Shown here in pieces: positions 20,183 through 29,863 of a stretch of DNA of 64,000 nucleotides. The DNA comes from Palsa-1150 sp964531095. GTDB lineage: Bacteria > Myxococcota_A > Polyangia > Polyangiales > Polyangiaceae. Positions within the stretch are counted from its first letter, which is position 1, and the number at the start of each line of letters is the position of its first letter. Location: contig CAZHED010000012.1 in the NCBI GenBank assembly GCA_964531095.1, positions 58,878 through 122,877 on the forward strand. Direction: 5' to 3'. A program made the translations under genes and the position numbers. The notes beneath the pieces were generated by a model. The model had not been told where the DNA came from. It saw only the letters and a program-made list of their open reading frames with translations, and did no database searches.

Positions 20183-20518
20183 TCAGTTTCTCAAGAGGTC
20201 GGCGTCGTCGGACCGGACCGTTTGCCGCAGGCGGTACATCGCGAGCACGATCGCGAGGCCCACGGCGACCTCGGCCGCCTCGGCCGCGATGATGAAGAAG
20301 GCGAACACCTGCCCGGTGTGGCTCTGACCGGGGTAGGTCTGCATGGCGCCGGGCGCGAGGCGCGAGCGGTTGAAGGCGACGAGTGCGAGGTTCGCCGCGT
20401 TGAGCATGACCTCGATGCTCATCAGCGTCACCAGGACGTTGCGCCGCACGAGGAAGCCGACGCTGCCGATGATGAACAGAATTGCGCTCAGAAACACGAA
20501 GTGTTCGACGCCCATCAT
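20183..20518 (-). CDS. nuoK: NADH-quinone oxidoreductase subunit K
   Basis: 111 residues with three membrane helices. The motif SIEVMLNAANLALVAF carries the conserved TM2 Glu, and AAEAAEVAVGLAI carries the TM3 Glu of the quinone/E-channel region. The start is the first of two adjacent ATGs, overlapping the nuoJ stop (ATGA). The length is normal for the family (~100). Confidence 0.94.
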   Translation of the reverse strand: MMGVEHFVFLSAILFIIGSVGFLVRRNVLVTLMSIEVMLNAANLALVAFNRSRLAPGAMQTYPGQSHTGQVFAFFIIAAEAAEVAVGLAIVLAMYRLRQTVRSDDADLLRN

Positions 20519-21165
20519 GCGGACCGCTCCTGGGGGTGGGCGCCGTCCACCTCGTGGCTGAAGATGCCAGACTGTTCGGCGGAGCCGACGGGGGAAGGTG
20601 GCGCGCGATGTGCGATCTCTTGCTCGCTGCGCGACATCGAGCCCGAACCTTGCCGGCCGCGCGCCACGGCGACGGCGCCGACGACCGCGACCATCAGGAG
20701 AGCGCTCGAGAGCTCGAAGGGGACGATGGCGTCCGAGAACAAGACGCTGCCGAAGGCGTCGATCCCGCCGAAGCCGGGTTCGGGGACAGGCATGGGCATG
20801 GTCCGGTGCGAAGCCGCGGCGGCCCGCGCGACGGCACCGAGCGTCCCGAGTCCCGCGAGGGCGAAGAGGGCCCCGCTCGCGGCCCGCACCGTGATTCCGC
20901 GCCGGTCGCTCGGCGTCGACGCGCTTGGTCCGAGCAGCATGATGACGAAGAGGAAGAGGATCACGATCGCGCCCGCGTAAACGATGAGCTGCACGGCCGC
21001 CAGGAACTGCGCGTGGAGCTCGAGGAAGAGCGCGGCGACGCTCAGAATGAGGAGCAACAGCCCCATCGCGCTCCGGATGGGGTTCTTCGCGATCACGACC
21101 GAGAGCGCGCCCGAGACGGCGAGCCCCGCGCATCCGTAAAAATAGCCTAGCTCGAGCGGGCTCAT
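20515..21165 (-). CDS. nuoJ: NADH-quinone oxidoreductase subunit J
   Basis: 216 residues, complex I membrane subunit J, with the characteristic AVQLIVYAGAIVILFLFVIM segment containing the pi-bulge Tyr/Gly region. The C-terminal ~35 residues after VAVARGRQ are hydrophilic. It starts 2 bp after the nuoF stop and overlaps nuoK by 4 bp, so the block is a tightly coupled operon. Confidence 0.93.
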   Translation of the reverse strand: MSPLELGYFYGCAGLAVSGALSVVIAKNPIRSAMGLLLLILSVAALFLELHAQFLAAVQLIVYAGAIVILFLFVIMLLGPSASTPSDRRGITVRAASGALFALAGLGTLGAVARAAAASHRTMPMPVPEPGFGGIDAFGSVLFSDAIVPFELSSALLMVAVVGAVAVARGRQGSGSMSRSEQEIAHRAPPSPVGSAEQSGIFSHEVDGAHPQERSA

Positions 21166-21166
21166 G

Positions 21167-22549
<1,383 letters not shown>

Positions 22550-22603
22550 CCTTTTGGTTTTCCGGCCAGTGGGTTGTGTGCGGGCGCGGTTTGCGCGGGC
22601 GCT

Positions 22604-23080
22604 TCAGTCCAAGAGCTTGGCGAGGATCTGATCGAGGCGCGCCCGGGTGAGGTTCTCGTGGTACTCCTTGTCGACCTGCATCATCGGCGCCGTGCCGCAG
22701 CTCGCGAGGCACTCGGCGGTCCGCAGCGTCACCTTGCCGTCTGCGGTCGTCTCTCCGCACCGGATACCGAGGCGCTTTTCGCAGTGCTCGATGACGTCGA
22801 ACGCGCCTCGCAAGGCGCACGGCAGCGTGCGACAAACCCACACCTGATGCTTGCCCACCGGGTGCTGGTTGAAGAGCGTGTAGAAGGTCACGACGCCTTT
22901 CACGTGGGCGGGCGACACGTCGAGCCGCTTCGCGACGAACTGCATCGTCTCTTCGCTGATGTACCCCGCCTGCTCCTGGCAAAGATGCAAGAGCGGAAGG
23001 GTGACCGCCATTTTCGTCGGATATCGATCGAGGAGCTCCTGAAGCTTGCGCTCGCGTTCGGGGGTCAGAGCGAAGGGCAT
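22604..23080 (-). CDS. nuoE: NADH-quinone oxidoreductase subunit E ([2Fe-2S])
   Basis: 158 residues of the 24-kDa/NuoE thioredoxin-fold family. The N1a [2Fe-2S] ligands are seen in VCRTLPCALRG and TAECLASCGTAPMMQV. The helical N-terminus contains LHLCQEQAGYISEE. It is the first gene of the leftward nuo block. The 54-bp gap to nuoF is the largest inside the block besides nuoL-nuoM. Confidence 0.95.
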   Translation of the reverse strand: MPFALTPERERKLQELLDRYPTKMAVTLPLLHLCQEQAGYISEETMQFVAKRLDVSPAHVKGVVTFYTLFNQHPVGKHQVWVCRTLPCALRGAFDVIEHCEKRLGIRCGETTADGKVTLRTAECLASCGTAPMMQVDKEYHENLTRARLDQILAKLLD

Positions 23081-23435
23081 CGCAGGGCGGTCCTTGGGGT
23101 CCTTGGGGGGACGGCTGCGCTCGCGCGAGAGTCGCGAACGGACGCGGCGGGACAGATCGCGCGAAAACGGCGCGAAGGTGCAGAAACCGGCGCGAAACTA
23201 GTGGCGAGCGAGCACGGGTGTCAAGCCGTGCCGGCGAGGTGGCAACGGGTGGCGGGCGTCGCCGTCGATTGCCCCTGCTGGCACGCTGACGACAATTCGC
23301 TTGAGCGGGCCGATCGCGAACCGCTATGCTGAAAGAGCGCCCGCTATTGTTTGCTCGTCCGGGCACCCGCGAAGGCCGGTACGGTTTGGCCGCGCTCGCC
23401 GGTGCCCCGGCGGCCCGCCCGACGGAGGTTCGCTA
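23081..23435. promoter_or_regulatory. Divergent intergenic region, nuoE / zinc-ribbon protein
   Basis: 355 bp without a credible gene. It must hold the promoters of the leftward nuo block and the rightward zinc-ribbon gene. I see a direct repeat of GGTCCTTGG near 23089-23106 and two copies of CGGCGCGAA around 23170-23197, but no convincing -35/-10 pair. GGAGG at 23424-23428 is the ribosome site of the right-hand gene. Confidence 0.4.
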
Positions 23436-24710
23436 GTGTTCTGTCCGAACTGTGGCACGCAAAATCCCGATTCGGCTCAGACCTGCTCCAAGTGCAGTTT
23501 CCACTTGAAGAGCGCAGCCGCGCCGAAATTCAAGGGGACGATGCTGATGATGAATCAGCCGGGCGCCGCGCCAGGTGCACTGCCTGCTCCTCCCGCTCCG
23601 CTCGCACCGCCGGGCCGACCGGGCGCGGCGGGCACCCCGCCCCCGCCCGGCGCGGGCTACGTACCGAGTAAGTTGAAGGGGACGATGGTCGGCGTGGCAC
23701 CGATGGCCGGCGGAATCCCGTTTCCCCCACCCCCGGGCCCCGGACCCAACCAGACCCCACCGCCCCCTGGCGCTGGGTTGCCGCAGCCCCCGCCCCACGC
23801 CTCGCCGATGGGCGAGGCCGCGTCGGCGTTCTCGCCGCCCGTTCCGCAGCCCGGCGTCAACCCCCTCGGCGGCACGGTCGCGGCAGACGCGGGGATATTC
23901 GGCGCGCTCGCGGCGCAGCAGCCGGCTGGTGGCGGTGGCACCGGCGGGCATGCTCCTTATGGCTCCCCGCAGGGGCCGCCGCCAGGTGCCGCCCCCCAGG
24001 CGCCGGCGCCAGGCGCTCCCCCGAACTACGCCGCGTACGGACCTCCACCGTACGGCGCGCCCCAGCACAGTGGGACGCCGCAACAGTCAAGTGGGTACTC
24101 TCCGTTCGGGGTACCGCCTCCCCCGGCAGCTCCCGCCAAACCGCCCTACGGCGCTCCGCAGAACGCGTTCGATCCCCACGGTTCAGCGCAGCCCTATCCG
24201 GGCGGATACGGTGCGCCGATGCCCATGCAGCCGCCCGGCGGGCAGGCGGTTGTCCCCTACGGACAGCAGGCGGGCCCCATGGTGGGAACGCTGAAGTCCT
24301 CCGGTGCCCCCTTGCCGTCGCCCACGCGGCGGAACGCGCTGCTCACAATGTTGCTCCCCTTCGCCGTCATCTTCGGCGGGGTCATCCTCAGCATGGTCCT
24401 GGCGTTCGTCGTCAGCCCTGCGCTGGGGTCGCTCGCGTCGCTCTTCGTGCTCGGGGGAAGCGTCTGGTACCTCCTCCTCGCGGTTCAGATGACGAACGAG
24501 CTCAAGTCCGTCACCCACAGCGAAGCGCTGGCGTGGTGGCCGCTCATCGTTCCCGTCTACCAGCTCTACTTCATGTGGATCGTCGTGCCGCAAGAGGTCG
24601 CGAGGGCCAAGCAGATGCTCGGCGCGAGGCAACCGCCGCAGAACATCGTCCTTTACATCTTCCTCTGGCACTTCGCGCTCGCATCCGACTTGAACGACCT
24701 GGTCCGGTAA
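23436..24710 (+). CDS. Zinc-ribbon, proline-rich membrane protein
   Basis: 424 residues from GTG 23436, with GGAGG 7 bp upstream deciding the start. The N-terminus is a zinc ribbon (VFCPNCGTQNPDSAQTCSKC). Then comes a ~270-residue Pro/Gly/Ala/Tyr-rich disordered region holding short repeats KFKGTM and KLKGTM, and related GGTV / VGTLK. The C-terminus has at least three hydrophobic helices with a DUF4234-like pattern (VSPALGSLASLFVLGGSVWYL, WWPLIVPVYQLYFMWIV). Topology suggests a cytoplasmic ribbon and tail on a membrane anchor. Function unknown. Confidence 0.8.
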   Translation: MFCPNCGTQNPDSAQTCSKCSFHLKSAAAPKFKGTMLMMNQPGAAPGALPAPPAPLAPPGRPGAAGTPPPPGAGYVPSKLKGTMVGVAPMAGGIPFPPPPGPGPNQTPPPPGAGLPQPPPHASPMGEAASAFSPPVPQPGVNPLGGTVAADAGIFGALAAQQPAGGGGTGGHAPYGSPQGPPPGAAPQAPAPGAPPNYAAYGPPPYGAPQHSGTPQQSSGYSPFGVPPPPAAPAKPPYGAPQNAFDPHGSAQPYPGGYGAPMPMQPPGGQAVVPYGQQAGPMVGTLKSSGAPLPSPTRRNALLTMLLPFAVIFGGVILSMVLAFVVSPALGSLASLFVLGGSVWYLLLAVQMTNELKSVTHSEALAWWPLIVPVYQLYFMWIVVPQEVARAKQMLGARQPPQNIVLYIFLWHFALASDLNDLVR

Positions 24711-24949
24711 GGTGGTGAGGCGGTCGCCGCGCCCTCGTGGGTGCGCGGTCCGATCCTCCGGAGACAGAGCGGCCGCCACATCCGACGAGTACGAGTGCTC
24801 CGAGGAGCGCTCGTCGCGCGCGGGCACTCGCAATGTGTCACCCGCAGGTCTCGCAATCGGAGTACCGGGGGCTCGGGCCCCTCGACAGCCTCATTCCAGA
24901 GTTGCGCACCGCCTCGATTGCCCCACGCCTCGACGATCCATGCCAATTC
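24711..24949. other. Convergent intergenic region with imperfect hairpin
   Basis: The stretch between two convergent genes. An imperfect inverted repeat, CGAGTGCTC (24792-24800) against GAGCGCTCG (24805-24813) with a CGAG loop, could form a 9-bp stem with one G-U pair. It has no T-run, so any terminator role is only suggested. Nothing else is recognised here. Confidence 0.25.
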
Positions 24950-26056
24950 TCACACGTTGAACCGGAAGTGCATCACGTCCCCGTCGCGGACGACGTAGTC
25001 CTTGCCCTCGATTCCGAGCTTTCCGGCATCGCGTGCCTTCGCTTCTCCGCCGAGCTTCACAAAGTCCTCCCACCAGATGACCTCGGCCTTGATGAAGCCT
25101 TTCTCGAAGTCGGTGTGAATCACGCCGGCCGCCTGCGGCGCCTTGGCGCCTTTGGTGGTGGTCCACGCGCGCACCTCGGGCTTGCCCGCCGTGAAGAACG
25201 TGATCAGGCCGAGCAGGTCGAAACCCGTGCGCACGACCGCGTGAAGCCCCGGCTCCGCCAGTCCGGCGCTCTGAAGGAACTCGGAGCGATCGGCGGGGTC
25301 GAGCTCTGCGATTTGGGCTTCGAGGGCGGCGCAGATGGGGATGACGCGAGCCCCTTCCTTTTTCGCATAGTGATCGAGCGCTCCATAGTGCGCGTTCTCG
25401 GCCAGCTTGCCGAGCGACCCCTCGTCGACGTTCGCCACGTAGAAGACCGGCTTGGCCGTGAGCAGGTGCATCTCCCGCACGACGCCCGGGGCGTCCGGGT
25501 GGTCGGGCGCGCGGAAGGTGCGCGCGGGTTTCCCCGTGTCGAGGTGCACCGCGAGTGCGTCGCAAATTTCGACCGCGAGCTTCTCGAGCGTAGAGCCGGA
25601 CTTGATCATCTTTCGCGCCCGGTCGCCCCGCTTGGTGACCGTGTCGAGGTCTTTGAGGCACAGCTCCGTCGTGACGGTCTCGATGTCGGCTACCGGATCG
25701 ACTCGGTTCTCCACGTGGACGACGTTCGCGTCGTCGAAGCAGCGCGCGACCTGAACGACCGCGTCGACCTCGCGGATGTGCGCGAGAAACTGGTTGCCGA
25801 GTCCCTCGCCCTTGTGCGCGCCTCGAACGAGCCCTGCGATGTCCACGAAATCGATCGTGGCCGGCACGATGCGTTCGGAGTGCACGACCGAATCGAGCGA
25901 TCCGAGGCGCGAGTCTGGCACGGGGACGACGCCGACGTTCGGATCGATCGTGCAAAACGGGTAGTTCGCCGCCTCGGCCTTGGCGGAGGACAGGGCGTTG
26001 AAGAGCGTCGATTTGCCCACGTTGGGCAGGCCCACGATGCCGATGGAGAGGCCCAT
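24950..26056 (-). CDS. ychF: Redox-/ribosome-associated ATPase YchF (OLA1 family)
   Basis: 368 residues. P-loop GLPNVGKST, switch region NYPFCTIDPNVG, DIAGLVRGAHKGEGLGNQFL, and the YchF-specific NVDE in place of the GTPase NKxD motif, which explains ATP preference in this family. The C-terminal TGS-like domain ends DGDVMHFRFNV, the canonical terminus. ATG 26056 is chosen; a longer frame upstream lacks conservation. Confidence 0.96.
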   Translation of the reverse strand: MGLSIGIVGLPNVGKSTLFNALSSAKAEAANYPFCTIDPNVGVVPVPDSRLGSLDSVVHSERIVPATIDFVDIAGLVRGAHKGEGLGNQFLAHIREVDAVVQVARCFDDANVVHVENRVDPVADIETVTTELCLKDLDTVTKRGDRARKMIKSGSTLEKLAVEICDALAVHLDTGKPARTFRAPDHPDAPGVVREMHLLTAKPVFYVANVDEGSLGKLAENAHYGALDHYAKKEGARVIPICAALEAQIAELDPADRSEFLQSAGLAEPGLHAVVRTGFDLLGLITFFTAGKPEVRAWTTTKGAKAPQAAGVIHTDFEKGFIKAEVIWWEDFVKLGGEAKARDAGKLGIEGKDYVVRDGDVMHFRFNV

Positions 26057-26131
26057 GATGTGAGCGAGGCCAGGTATCACGCGGGATCGCCATTCGCAAG
26101 GTCGTGAAGCGCCCGCTAGATCGCTGGTATC

Positions 26132-27388
26132 GTGAGCGGCGTCTTGGGCGACTTGGGCACATCTGGCGCGCGTGGCGCGTGCGCGGGGCGCACGGTCGCG
26201 CTGTGTGTCACGGGAAGCATCGCGGCGTACAAGGCGGTGGAGCTTGCGCGGATTCTCCGCAAGGCAGGGGCGATCGTCGTCCCGGTGATGACTGCTTCGG
26301 GCGCGCGCTTCGTCGGCCCGTTGACATTTGCCGGTATCACCGGCGAAGCGGTGATCACGGACATGTGGGACGAGTCGGTCGCCGGGGAGGTCCACGTGCG
26401 CCTCGCCGAACGCGCGGATCTCGTCGCCGTCGTCCCTGCCACCGCCGACGTCATCGCGCGCCTCGCGAATGGGCGGGCCGACGACGTCGTCGCGGCGCTC
26501 GTGCTCTGCGCTCGCGGTCCGGTGCTCCTGGCCCCGGCGATGCATCCCCGGATGTGGGACCATCCGGCGACGCAGCGCAACCTGGCGGCGCTGGCGGCGC
26601 ACCCACGCCTGACGCTAATCGGCCCCGTGCGCGGTGAAGTCGCCTCGGGCGACGTGGGCATGGGGCGAATGGCCGAGCCGGACGCGATGGCCGCCGCGAT
26701 CGACGCGGCGCTTTCGGCCGGCGACCTGGCGGGGGTGCGAATCGTCGTCACGGCGGGCCCCACCGTGGAGGACATCGATCCGGTGCGATTCATCGGAAAC
26801 CGTTCGACCGGCCGAATGGGGTTTGCCGTGGCCCAACGGGCGGCCGCGCGGGGGGCGGAGGTCACGCTCATCGCAGGTCTGGTCGGACTGCCGACTCCGC
26901 ACGGCGTGCGTCGTATCGACGTGCGTGGCGCGATGGCGATGCGCGCGGCCCTGGGGGACGCGCTCGGCGCCGACCTGTCGCGAGCCGATGCCCTGGTCAT
27001 GGCCGCCGCCGTCGCGGACTATCGTCCGGCGGAGACGAGCCCCACGAAGATCAAGAAGGGCGGCGATCGCTCCTCGCTCGCGCTCGTGAGGAATCCCGAC
27101 TTGCTGGGCGAGGTGGGAGCGGCGCGGTCGGGCCCCCGCCCGGTTCTCGTCGGCTTCGCGGTCGAGACCGAACGGGGCGAGGCGCTCGTCTCGTCGGCCA
27201 GGCGGAAGCTCGTCGAAAAGCGCGTCGACCTCGTGGTCGCCAACGAGGCCAGCGAGTCGTTCGGTCGTGACGACAACCGCGCGACGATCGTGACGACCGC
27301 CGGCGCCGAGCCGCTCGCGCCCATGCCCAAAGTTGCGCTGGCAGACATTCTGCTGGACCACTTGAGGCCGCTCCTGGGCGCTCGGTAG
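26132..27388 (+). CDS. coaBC: Bifunctional phosphopantothenoylcysteine decarboxylase / phosphopantothenate-cysteine ligase
   Basis: 418 residues from GTG 26132, for coenzyme A synthesis. CoaC domain: LCVTGSIAAYKAVEL (FMN site), the catalytic His in EVHVRLAERADL, and APAMHPRMW carrying Met/Pro of the PXMNXXMW-like motif but with His in the Asn position. The substrate-clamp motif reads ASGDVGMGRMAEP, with Ser where the E. coli enzyme has Cys. CoaB domain: VTAGPTVEDIDPVRFIGNRS, VMAAAVADYRP and the lysine region KIKK. panC lies 2.5 kb away. Confidence 0.92.
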   Translation: MSGVLGDLGTSGARGACAGRTVALCVTGSIAAYKAVELARILRKAGAIVVPVMTASGARFVGPLTFAGITGEAVITDMWDESVAGEVHVRLAERADLVAVVPATADVIARLANGRADDVVAALVLCARGPVLLAPAMHPRMWDHPATQRNLAALAAHPRLTLIGPVRGEVASGDVGMGRMAEPDAMAAAIDAALSAGDLAGVRIVVTAGPTVEDIDPVRFIGNRSTGRMGFAVAQRAAARGAEVTLIAGLVGLPTPHGVRRIDVRGAMAMRAALGDALGADLSRADALVMAAAVADYRPAETSPTKIKKGGDRSSLALVRNPDLLGEVGAARSGPRPVLVGFAVETERGEALVSSARRKLVEKRVDLVVANEASESFGRDDNRATIVTTAGAEPLAPMPKVALADILLDHLRPLLGAR

Positions 27389-27437
27389 ACGGTGAGTGCG
27401 CTTGCGTCGGCACGCGTTCGGGTTCACGTGAGTGGAC

Positions 27438-27665
27438 ATGGAACAGGAGACGGTCCCCTCGCGAGAGTGGGAAGAAGTCGTCGAGCTCGCCCGCCTCATC
27501 GACCACGGCGTCGCAGCACGGCAAGGGGTCGAAGGTGCCGAGGTCCTTCGATTGGCGCGAGCCGTGCTGGCGTTTCACGGGCGCCTCGCGAGCGGCCCAG
27601 TGGTCGCGCCGAAAGTCGATCACGCGAGCGACATTGCCAAACCGGACGACGTCGGAAGCGGGTGA
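27438..27665 (+). CDS. Small hypothetical protein
   Basis: 75 residues from ATG 27438 (GTG 27432 is possible). It fills the gap between coaBC and the convergent Cys-rich lipoprotein gene without overlap. It is acidic and helical at the start (REWEEVVELARLIDHGV) with no recognisable motif. Support is only positional, plus plausible amino-acid composition. Confidence 0.4.
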   Translation: MEQETVPSREWEEVVELARLIDHGVAARQGVEGAEVLRLARAVLAFHGRLASGPVVAPKVDHASDIAKPDDVGSG

Positions 27666-27669
27666 CCGC

Positions 27670-28800
27670 TCAACGCGGCGTGCACGCAGCATGCTGGGCG
27701 GCGCCGACGTCGGTGGTGACCATGCGACACGGACCAAGGTCAACCGCCGTGCAGTCCAGCGTGAATGGCGCGCCGCGCGCGCAGCCCGTGAGGAGGGTTC
27801 CATTGCACGACTCGCTGCAGCGCGCCGGCACGATGGCGCAGGGGCTCGTCCAGTCGAACGGGGGCGCGAGCGCGCCAGCCTCGCAAGCTGTGGCGGATTG
27901 CAAAATGCTCGCACAGTCGATCGTTTCGAGAAGGCCGCTCGGGCAGGAGGTGGCGACCCCGTTCGAGCACGTGGCCGACGGGTCCGGGGAGCACGCGCCC
28001 GCGTCGCTCTCGGCGGCGCAGGCCAGCCACGGCTCACTCGCGTCCGAGAAGAAGCCGACGCAGAACTGCCCGCCGCCGCTGGCGCAGTCGACCCCCAGGT
28101 CGCCGCCGTCGATGCACCAGTGAAGCTGCGCGCGTGGACGGCCGACGCATTCCTTTGCGCTGCAGCCCAGACCCCCCGATCCGGCGCACACTGCGCCGGC
28201 GCCGGTCGATGCGCACGTCTTCCCCCAGAGGGCGCAATTCTCGGCGTACGCGTTTGGGTGCGAAGGGCCGCCGTCGGCGGCGCATTCGAAGCGCACGTCG
28301 GCGTTGGAAATTGGAGCGCCGCTGCCGATCCCGCATGCCGTATAGCTCGCCCCGAGCTCGCACCGAGCAGGACCATCCGGAACGACACAAGAGTCCACGT
28401 CGCCGCAAGTCTTCACTTTCCAAAGGCAATCCCATAGGGAGCGGGCCTTTCCTCTGGCTGGATGGTTGGGGTTGGCCTCGCAATCGTAGGCGAGCAGCGC
28501 TTGGAACATACAGTCGCCAAACGCATTGCGGCCCATCGGACTCTCGCAGGCACCAAGCCACGCGCAGGCATGCTGGGCGCGCAGTCGCGCCTGCATCGGC
28601 GTGGCGGTGCACAGGTCGGTGGCCCCGGCGTCGGGGACCGCGCCGTCGCCGGCGCCCACGTCGAAGCAACCTCGAGCGCTCGCATCGATGGCACACGCCG
28701 TGACCACGTCCGCGGTCGAGTGGAACAAATCGAAGCATGCGGCGAGGCCGGCGCTCAAGGCCGTCGATATCGCGAGGAGTCCTGCGACGGTGCGTCGCAT
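27670..28800 (-). CDS. Cysteine-rich lipoprotein
   Basis: 376 residues. The signal MRRTVAGLLAISTALSAGLA is followed by Ala-Cys, a good lipobox. The mature protein has more than thirty cysteines in irregular spacing (for example HACAWLGACESPMGRNAFGDC and CSNGVATSCPSG), suggesting multiple disulfides outside the cytoplasm. Similar Cys-rich lipoproteins of unknown role are frequent in myxobacteria. It ends 5 bp from the small gene on the other strand and starts right after the TPR/PEGA-like gene on the same strand. Confidence 0.75.
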   Translation of the reverse strand: MRRTVAGLLAISTALSAGLAACFDLFHSTADVVTACAIDASARGCFDVGAGDGAVPDAGATDLCTATPMQARLRAQHACAWLGACESPMGRNAFGDCMFQALLAYDCEANPNHPARGKARSLWDCLWKVKTCGDVDSCVVPDGPARCELGASYTACGIGSGAPISNADVRFECAADGGPSHPNAYAENCALWGKTCASTGAGAVCAGSGGLGCSAKECVGRPRAQLHWCIDGGDLGVDCASGGGQFCVGFFSDASEPWLACAAESDAGACSPDPSATCSNGVATSCPSGLLETIDCASILQSATACEAGALAPPFDWTSPCAIVPARCSESCNGTLLTGCARGAPFTLDCTAVDLGPCRMVTTDVGAAQHAACTPR

Positions 28801-28801
28801 C

Positions 28802-29794
28802 TCAGAAGTGCCCTCGCACGCCGACCGCCGTCGGGCCGAGCATCCAGGTCACCGCCGAAGCGGAATCGGCGCTGGGCTTCGCCCAGAGCACAAGGGCGGT
28901 CGTCGCCGCCAGGAGGGCGCCGCCCCACGCGCCGGCCGCCGTGAAGTCCCATGCGCGGACTCGATTCTTCAGCCAGTCACACGCGTCGGCCGCGGGGTTG
29001 GGAGTCAGCGAACACGTGTGAACTGCGCTGTCGTGCTCCGCCCCGGCGATCAGGAATGCCGCGGCGCCCGCCCCGGCGAGGGCGACGGAGACGGTCGTCG
29101 CGACGATTGGCGCGGCGCGGGGGCGCGGGGCCTGGCTGGGCAAGGTGGTCGTCTGCGACGGGGACGGGGACGGCGACGGGGACGGGGACGAGGTCGCGCT
29201 CGATGGTTCGCGCACGGCTTCGCCCACGCTTACGTCGAGGAGCCTCGATTCATACTCTCGTAACGTCACTGCGGTCGTCGACGTCGCACGGCCGGGCGCG
29301 GTCGCCTCCACGTAGTGCACGCCGGGCTCCACTGGCCTCGCCGCATGCGTCGGACCATCGTCGATCGGCGCGCCATCGAGCGTCAGGGACACCGCCGGGA
29401 GGGGGGGCACGACCCGAATCGTCAGCCTCGGAACGCGCGGATCGAGCGCTGACACCTGCTTGCCCACGATGCGTAGGACATCTTGCGCGTTCTCGAGGCG
29501 GGCTTGATCCTCCGCGTCCCGGTAGTCGCTCAGGGCGCGAGCGAGCTGCCCCAGATGCTCCTCGCACAGGGCCAGATGATAGCGCACGCCCGCGGTGAGC
29601 TTTACTTGCGCGACCGCTCGTAGCTTGACGATTGCGTCCGACCAGCGCTCGCTGTCCTCGTCGGACTCCGCCTGGGCGAACAGCGCGCGCGCACGTTCGA
29701 CCGGGTCTGCAGGGGCGGCGCGCGATGTCGACACGGCCAGCGCGCTCGCCAGCACGCCCGCCACTCCCACGCGGGCGACATGAGAACCAAGCAT
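28802..29794 (-). CDS. Secreted/membrane TPR protein with SP-repeat linker
   Basis: 330 residues with a Sec signal (VAGVLASALAVSTSRA/AP). Helical TPR-like region: VERARALFAQAESDEDSERW and YHLALCEEHLGQLARALSDY. A PEGA-like beta region follows (LTIRVVPPLPAVSLTLDGAP, then GVHYVEATAPGR), then a Ser-Pro repeat linker and two C-terminal hydrophobic helices. This architecture is common in myxobacterial envelope proteins; function unknown. It is co-oriented with the Cys-rich lipoprotein downstream, with a 1-bp gap. Confidence 0.75.
   Translation of the reverse strand: MLGSHVARVGVAGVLASALAVSTSRAAPADPVERARALFAQAESDEDSERWSDAIVKLRAVAQVKLTAGVRYHLALCEEHLGQLARALSDYRDAEDQARLENAQDVLRIVGKQVSALDPRVPRLTIRVVPPLPAVSLTLDGAPIDDGPTHAARPVEPGVHYVEATAPGRATSTTAVTLREYESRLLDVSVGEAVREPSSATSSPSPSPSPSPSQTTTLPSQAPRPRAAPIVATTVSVALAGAGAAAFLIAGAEHDSAVHTCSLTPNPAADACDWLKNRVRAWDFTAAGAWGGALLAATTALVLWAKPSADSASAVTWMLGPTAVGVRGHF
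29157..29191. repeat. 6-bp tandem repeat coding for Ser-Pro dipeptides
   Basis: Six imperfect copies of a GACGGG-type hexamer inside the TPR protein gene. They encode the (Ser-Pro)n linker on the minus strand. The unit is a multiple of three, so copy-number change alters linker length without breaking the frame. Confidence 0.7.
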
Positions 29795-29863
29795 GGTCGC
29801 TCCCGACAGGTCGGAAAACTACCAAGTCGTCCGCCGATTCGCGATACCTTTCGCCGCGGGCCG

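Noticed and set aside
24950..26602. 550-residue version of YchF
   Set aside because: The extra 182 residues are His/Arg-rich and antisense to coaBC; the conserved start is at 26056.
27051..28388. 445-residue minus-strand frame spanning coaBC end and the lipoprotein gene
   Set aside because: It crosses two better-supported genes and has no motif.
29780..29863. Longer panC start at 29780
   Set aside because: The extension overlaps the divergent TPR gene and lacks family similarity; ATG 29864 gives the normal N-terminus.
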